Shown piece by piece: positions 55,524 through 64,000 of a stretch of 64,000 nucleotides of DNA (position 1 is the stretch's first letter; each line of letters begins with the position of its first letter). The translations under genes and the position numbers were made by a program. Source of the DNA: Stappia sediminis (GTDB taxonomy: Bacteria > Pseudomonadota > Alphaproteobacteria > Rhizobiales > Stappiaceae); assembly GCF_009826895.1 (NCBI RefSeq), contig NZ_WUMV01000003.1:823501-887500 (forward strand), written 5' to 3'. A model generated the notes under the pieces. That model was not told the DNA's origin and made no database searches. It was given only the letters and a program-made list of their open reading frames with translations.

Positions 55524-56280
55524 ATGAGCCAAATCGTCATTGTTGGCATCGATATCGCCAAGCACGTCTTTCACGTACACGGGTCAGATTAAGCCGTGCG
55601 TCAGGTCTTCAGTCGCCGTTTGCGACGTTCCCAGGTTGCAGCGTTCTTTGCGAACCTGCCGCCTTGCCTCTTCGGTATGGAAGCCGGTTGCGCAGCCCAC
55701 CATTGGGCGAGAACGATCAAGCGCTCCGGACACGATTTGAAGCTGATGCCACCGCGCAGCAAATCGATGAGGTCGCGTCGCGGCTGATCGAAACCCCCGG
55801 CGTCGGCCCGCTTATGGCGAGCGCGTTTGCCGCGAGCGTCGAAGGCGCAGGCGCCTTTAAGAACGCGCGGCGCTTTGCCTCGTGGCTGGGCTTCACTCCG
55901 CGCCAGAATTCAAGCGGCGGTAAGGAAAAACTCCTCGCGATTTTGAAACGCGGCGACGTTTATCTCAGACCGCTCCTCATTCATGGTGAGCGGTCTCTAT
56001 TGCGATCGAACGCGTCGTGCTCGCCGGCGCTGCGTGCCTAGGGTCCAGACCCTAGAGCATATCCCGCGAAATCCGGATCGGATCTCGCGACAAGGACATG
56101 CTCAAGATATTGATTCTGGAGCGAATTCTTGTCACGAATGCGCTCCCGCTTTCGTGGAAAGCGCTCTAGATCTCAGACCTGAAAGAACGGCGGTACACGA
56201 ATGTTGCGACAGTGGCGCTCGCCAATAAACTTGACCGCATGATCCGGGTCGTGATGTCAAAAGGCGAGCGCATCAAATGA
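55524..56280 (+). pseudogene. Decayed IS110-family transposase
   Basis: Pieces of one IS110 transposase lie in order but in shifted frames. The N terminus MSQIVIVGIDIAKHVFHVHG is at 55524, broken by a TAA. RQVFSRRLRRSQVAAFFANL starts near 55604. After a deletion of the middle, the transposase_20 domain IETPGVGPLMASAFAASVEG lies at about 55790-55850, with FASWLGFTPRQNSSGGKEK after it. The C-terminal tail TNVATVALANKLDRMIRVVM is at about 56195-56255. A palindromic repeat interrupts the C-terminal part. It cannot make a working transposase. Confidence 0.85.
56052..56169. repeat. CTAGAGC-ended palindromic element inside the IS110 remnant (copy B)
   Basis: CTAGAGC (56052-56058) and GCTCTAG (56163-56169) bound a 118-base element with several inner palindromes, including CACGAA/TTCGTG near 56133-56155. 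Its right 76 bases (56099-56174) match 5199-5274. Transposase-like coding lies on both sides, so the element seems to have been inserted into the transposase gene, or into its remnant. Confidence 0.75.
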
Positions 56281-56533
56281 TCTGAGAGTTCCCACCCAGG
56301 ATTGCTGAAGCTGAAGATTGTCATGGCGCAACGGCCGCACCGGGGCCAGTTCACTCCGGGTAGCCCAACGAGCCTGCAATGCTCGAACGTCCGATTGCGG
56401 AACCATTTCGCGTATGTCCATGTAGGCTAGAGGCCGCTCGATCTCTATGATAGGCCGGATACATGACTGCAATCGATCCATTCGCTAGCGGACAATCAAT
56501 GCTGGTCATATGCGCCTCCGTACATAGAGCGAC

Positions 56534-56716
56534 GACTTCGTCATGGATCGCACCCACGTCGGCAAGGCATTCCGCATGATCACGTTGATCGACCAGTACA
56601 GCCATGAAAGCTTGGCCATCCCTGTGAAGCGTAAGCTGAACAGCTAGGACGTGCTGCATATTCTGCATAAGCTGTTTTTGCGCCATGGCCCGCCTGAACA
56701 CATTCGTTCCGACTGA
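56534..56716 (+). pseudogene. IS3-family (OrfB integrase core) fragment
   Basis: The frame reads DFVMDRTHVGKAFRMITLID, then HESLAIPVKRKLNS, a TAG stop, then DVLHILHKLFLRHGPPEHIRSD and a TGA. This is the rve core of IS3-family OrfB proteins, with the first two catalytic Asp regions. The conserved NGPEF after RSD is lost. It lies next to the 3' end of pgm. No ends or IRs can be recognised. Confidence 0.75.
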
Positions 56717-56770
56717 CCGGGTTCCCTTTGGTGCTCCTGTTCGAGAGTTGGAATCCAGCATGTGGTCTAC

Positions 56771-60554
<3,784 letters not shown>

Positions 60555-60558
<4 letters not shown>

Positions 60559-62657
60559 AGCATCGAACTTTGCGCTTTGCCAAGAATGAGCGCGTTGACG
60601 CTTTTTCCTTCCACCCACAGATGACCGTCGGCCAAAGGCAACGCATCCCCCCCTGATGGATTGGCGGTATCGAGACTGTGGATCCAGACCATTCCCTCCG
60701 GTTTCGGCGGCAGGCTGACATGGGCGCGCTGGGTGTCGCGATTGAACACGACAAAGACCGTGTCGCATTCGTCCTTGAAGGAGGGCGCTTCGGCGGCATA
60801 GCGGACCAGAAGGCAAAGGCTCGACAGCCCGGGATCCCGCCAGTTCAGCGGTTTGCCTTCCAGATCCCACCATTCCACGTCGGGCAGTCCGTCCGACGGC
60901 CGACGGGCGGCGTGCAGAAAATAAGCCTGCCTTACGGCGCAATGCGCGGCCCGGAACGCCGAGAGTTTTTGAACGAAGGCCAGAAGATCAGCGTCCGCTT
61001 CGTTCCAGTTGATCCAGCCGATCGGGTTGTCCTGGCAATAGGCGTTGTTGTTGCCGTGTTGGCTATTGCCGATCTCATCGCCGGCAAGAAGCATTGGCGT
61101 ACCCTGGCACAGAAACACGGTAGCAAGCAGGTTTCGCTGACGGCGCTTGCGCCGCGCCAAGATGTCCGGATCGTCGGTTCTGCCTTCAACACCACAATTG
61201 TCGGAATAGTTTGCCCCGTGACCATCCTGATTGTTTTCAAGATTGGGCTCGTTGTGACGCTTTGCATAGGACGTGACATCGTTCAGGGTGAAGCCGTCGT
61301 GGGAGGAAACAAAATTGATCGACGACCAGGCCCGGCGGCCATTTCGGTCGAACGTTTCGGCCGACCCCAGCAATCGGGCTCCCAATTCCTGAGCGGAATG
61401 CGCGTCGCCGCGCCAGAAACGCCGGATCGTGTCGCGTGCCGTGTCGTTCCATTCGGCAAATTCCGGTGTGAATTCACCCAGCCGGTATCCGCCCGGGCCG
61501 ATATCCCACGGCTCGGCAATCAGCTTAACACCGGCCAGCACCGGATCCTGCCTCAGCACGTCGAAAAAGCTGCCGCCGGGATCGAACCCGTGATTCTCGC
61601 GCCCGAGCGTAGTCGCCAGATCGAACCGGAAACCGTCGATTCCCATGACCGTGACCCAATAGCGAAGGCTGTCCATGACAAGGCGCAGCACCTGCGGATG
61701 CGAGACATTCACGGTGTTGCCGCAGCCGGTATCGTTTACATAGTAGCGCCGTTGGCCGTTGATCAGCCGGTAGTAGGACGCATTGTCCAACCCGCGGAAG
61801 CAGAGCGTCGGACCGCGATGATCCCCTTCGGCAGTGTGGTTGAAAACCACGTCGAGCAGAACCTCGATGCCGGCGGAATGAAAACGCCGCACCATTTCCC
61901 GGAAGCCGGCAATTCCCTGAGGTCCGAAATAGCGGGGCTCGGCGGCAAAGAACCCGACCGTATTGTAGCCCCAGTAATTCGACAGACCTTTATCGAGAAG
62001 AAAACTGTCATCGACGAAGGCATGCACGGGCATGATCTCGACTGCGGTCACCCCCAGCGCCTGCAGATGCTCCAGGACCGGTTCCGACGCCAGGGCCTCG
62101 TATGTGCCGCGCAAGGCCTCTTGGATCCCGGGATGCTCTTTCGTCATGCCTTTCACGTGGGTTTCGTAGATGAATGTCTCTTCCCAGGGATGGCCGGGAT
62201 GATTTCCCACCGGCGCGAAGCGCGACGGGTCAGAGACGACAGACTTCGGCACGAACGGTGCGGAATCGTGCGAATCGAAACTCAAGTCCAGGGCGCTCGA
62301 TGCCGGGTCGTAACCGAACACCTGCAGCGCATTGGACCACGTTCCTTCAATTTCCCTTGTATAGGGGTCGAGGAGCAGCTTGTTCGGATTGAACCGGTGT
62401 CCGTTTTCCGGCGCATATGTCCCATGGGCGCGGTAGCCGTATAGCGCGCCGACGGGCAATCCCGCCAGATAGCCATGCCAGATTGGCCCGGTTCGTTCTG
62501 GCAAGCTGAACCTTGCGATCTCCGAACGATCCTCGCGGGAAAACAGGCAGACCTCGATCTTGGAAGAATTTTCCGAAAATACCCCGAAATTGACTCCGCC
62601 CTCGTCTGGCTGCGCACCGAGCTTTTGCGGCGTGCCGGAAAGCATTTTAAGCGACAT
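60555..62657 (-). CDS. glgX: Glycogen debranching enzyme GlgX (GH13)
   Basis: A 700-residue isoamylase-type enzyme that hydrolyses alpha-1,6 branches. An N-terminal CBM48-like domain (VNFGVFSENSSKIEVCLFS) precedes the barrel. GH13 motifs are DVVFNHTAEG near residue 250, GFRFDLATTLGRE near 345, LIAEPWDIG near 383 and FVSSHDGFTLNDV near 455. I chose ATG 62657, five bases after the glgA stop; a TTG at 62660 is the alternative. Coupled to malQ downstream. Confidence 0.93.
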
Positions 62658-62661
62658 CAAT

Positions 62662-64000
62662 TCAGGCCTTCCCCGACATCATTGTCAGTTCAGCATAAAG
62701 CGCGGCATATGATTTTGCGGAATTTTCCCAGCCGACAGGATGCTTCATCGCCCGGCGGATCATTGCCGACCAGATTTGCGGCTGTGCGAACAGGTCGCAC
62801 GTTCTGTGAATGGCGTTTTCCAGCGCGAAAGCCGTTACGGGAGAGAACTGAAGGCCGGTTGCGCAATTCGCTATCAGCGCGGCTTCATTGGCATCGATCA
62901 CCGTATCCGCAAGCCCGCCGGTGCGTGAGACAACTGGAATGGTTCCATACCGAAGGCCATATAATTGCGTCAGGCCGCAGGGCTCGAAACGGGACGGGAT
63001 CAAAATGGCATCGGCCCCGCCCTGCATCAGATGCGACAGCGCTTCATCATAGCCGATTACCGCGCCGACCTGTCGCGGATACCGGCGCGTTGCAGCCAGA
63101 AAGCTATCTTCCAGCTGCTTCTCGCCGGTACCTAAAAGCGCAAGCGCTGCACCGCGCCCCGTCAAAGCCGGCAGTGTCTGGACGAGCAGGTCCAATCCTT
63201 TTTGCGACGTCAGCCTGCTGATCACGCAAAAAAGCGGCGCGTCCCGTGGCGGCTCAAGACCGAAGCGCTCCGCAAGTTCCGCGCGGGCCAGTCCCTTTTT
63301 CTTAAGCGAGCGCGCATTGTAGCCTGCCGGAAGCATTGGATCGGTTTCCGGATTCCACACATCGAGGTCGATCCCGTTGAGGATACCGGACAGATCCGCC
63401 CGCCGCGCCTGAAGAACTCCCTCAAGGCCCATGCCGAATTCCGGGCTCATCAGTTCGCGCGCGTATGTCGGACTGACCGTGGCAATCTTTTCGCAACAGA
63501 CCAGAGCAGCTTTCAGAAAGCTGATACGACCGTAATATTCGATCCCCTCGGACGTGAAATAGCTTTTGGAGATACCGAGTTTCTCCAGAAGACCGGCGTC
63601 GAAGAGGCCCTGGAAGGCGACGTTGTGAATAGAGACCACGCAAGGCACGTTGCAGCCACGCTGACGCAGGTAGAGCGGGACGAGGCCTGCCTGCCAGTCA
63701 TGGACATGCACGATATCCGGTTTCCATTTCCCTGCACCTTTTTCAGCCAGATCCGCCCCGACCTGACAAAGCGCCCCGAAACGGATGGCATTGTCGCCCC
63801 AGTCGTTCCCGTCGGGTCCGAGATAGATGTTACCGGGCCGGTCGAAGAGATGTCTTGCCTCCAGCAGCAAAAGGTCAAGGCCATTCGCCTTGACCTCCAC
63901 TACACGGGCGGAACCACCCATCAGACTATCGTAGCGGGTTACCTCCCGCCCGTTTGCGGCCAGATCCGCAAGGGTTTGATAGGCGGGCAACAGAACGCGT
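62662..64000 (-). CDS. glgA: Glycogen synthase GlgA, N terminus outside window
   Basis: The visible 446 residues are a GT5 ADP-glucose glycogen synthase. The frame is open to the window edge (RVLLPAYQTLADLA), so roughly the first 40-45 residues with the KTGGL ADP-glucose motif are missing. Visible motifs are HDWQAGLVPLYLR near 115 visible residues, VVSIHNVAFQGLFD, SRLTSQKGLDLLVQTLPAL, and the E-x7-E region SRFEPCGLTQLYGLRYGTIPVVSRTGGLADTV. It heads the visible part of the glgA-glgX-malQ-pgm operon. Confidence 0.95.
   Translation of the reverse strand, partial: RVLLPAYQTLADLAANGREVTRYDSLMGGSARVVEVKANGLDLLLLEARHLFDRPGNIYLGPDGNDWGDNAIRFGALCQVGADLAEKGAGKWKPDIVHVHDWQAGLVPLYLRQRGCNVPCVVSIHNVAFQGLFDAGLLEKLGISKSYFTSEGIEYYGRISFLKAALVCCEKIATVSPTYARELMSPEFGMGLEGVLQARRADLSGILNGIDLDVWNPETDPMLPAGYNARSLKKKGLARAELAERFGLEPPRDAPLFCVISRLTSQKGLDLLVQTLPALTGRGAALALLGTGEKQLEDSFLAATRRYPRQVGAVIGYDEALSHLMQGGADAILIPSRFEPCGLTQLYGLRYGTIPVVSRTGGLADTVIDANEAALIANCATGLQFSPVTAFALENAIHRTCDLFAQPQIWSAMIRRAMKHPVGWENSAKSYAALYAELTMMSGKA

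Noticed and set aside
56351-56761. A 136-codon minus-strand open frame
   Set aside because: It is antisense to the IS3-type fragment, which is recognisable on the plus strand.
60678-62444. A 588-codon plus-strand open frame
   Set aside because: It is antisense to glgX, which has all its catalytic motifs. The protein shows no family features.

Overview
This window is chromosomal DNA of an alphaproteobacterium, most likely of the order Hyphomicrobiales (rhizobia-Brucella side). The evidence is the TrcR/DUF1013 regulator, the DUF4164-zapA-6S RNA-5-FTHF cyclo-ligase order, the Omp25/Omp31-like porin with a CtrA-type box, the serC leader motif, an alphaproteobacterial RpoH, and rhizobium-style palindromic intergenic repeats. 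The DNA is visibly GC-rich and densely coded. The genus cannot be fixed from sequence alone. No CRISPR array, rRNA operon or intact prophage is present.

Region by region: 1-1.8 kb holds the end of a quinone oxidoreductase and trcR. 1.9-13.6 kb is a mostly minus-strand block: DUF1272, a MotA/ExbB-like plus MotB/OmpA-like pair, suhB, efp, a Sel1 protein, a ThiE-like enzyme, and the central carbon genes fba, pgk, gap and tkt. 14-17.6 kb holds a DUF4164 protein, zapA, 6S RNA, fau, a YmdB-type phosphoesterase and yebC. 17.9-20 kb holds a soluble globin-coupled chemoreceptor and a TauE/SafE permease. 20.1-34.6 kb is a core run: ruvCAB, ybgC, tolQRAB-pal-cpoB, tilS, ftsH, glmM and an outer-membrane beta-barrel gene. 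34.7-44.3 kb holds serC-serA, a DMT exporter, an arginase-family protein, an MFS protein, purA and a large anchored protein of unknown function.

44.4-46 kb is repeat-rich: an IS4-family element sits inside one arm of a palindromic repeat, and a second palindromic repeat follows. A TPP riboswitch then precedes an HMP/thiamine-precursor permease and binding protein, with no ATPase gene beside them. 48.5-53.5 kb holds a CHASE2 adenylate cyclase, rpoH, rluD, a small membrane protein and tRNA-Glu. 53.5-56.8 kb looks like an eroded accessory segment: a sugar-acid dehydratase-like gene coupled to a truncated TRAP-permease-like start, a decayed IS110 transposase that itself contains a palindromic repeat, and an IS3-type fragment. 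56.8-64 kb is a minus-strand glycogen operon, glgA (cut by the window end)-glgX-malQ-pgm.

Most of the window is conserved housekeeping. The novelty lies mainly in repeat biology. There are at least three kinds of structured repeat: a facing pair of bulged hairpins upstream of yebC with covarying stem pairs, CTAGAGC-ended palindromes, and CCGGGCTTGAC-armed palindromes. Several show direct signs of past mobility. Secondary points are enzymes with non-canonical active-site residues (the arginase-family and mandelate-racemase-family proteins), a Shine-Dalgarno-masking hairpin behind the TPP aptamer, and an RpoH-type promoter candidate before ftsH in a window that also carries rpoH.
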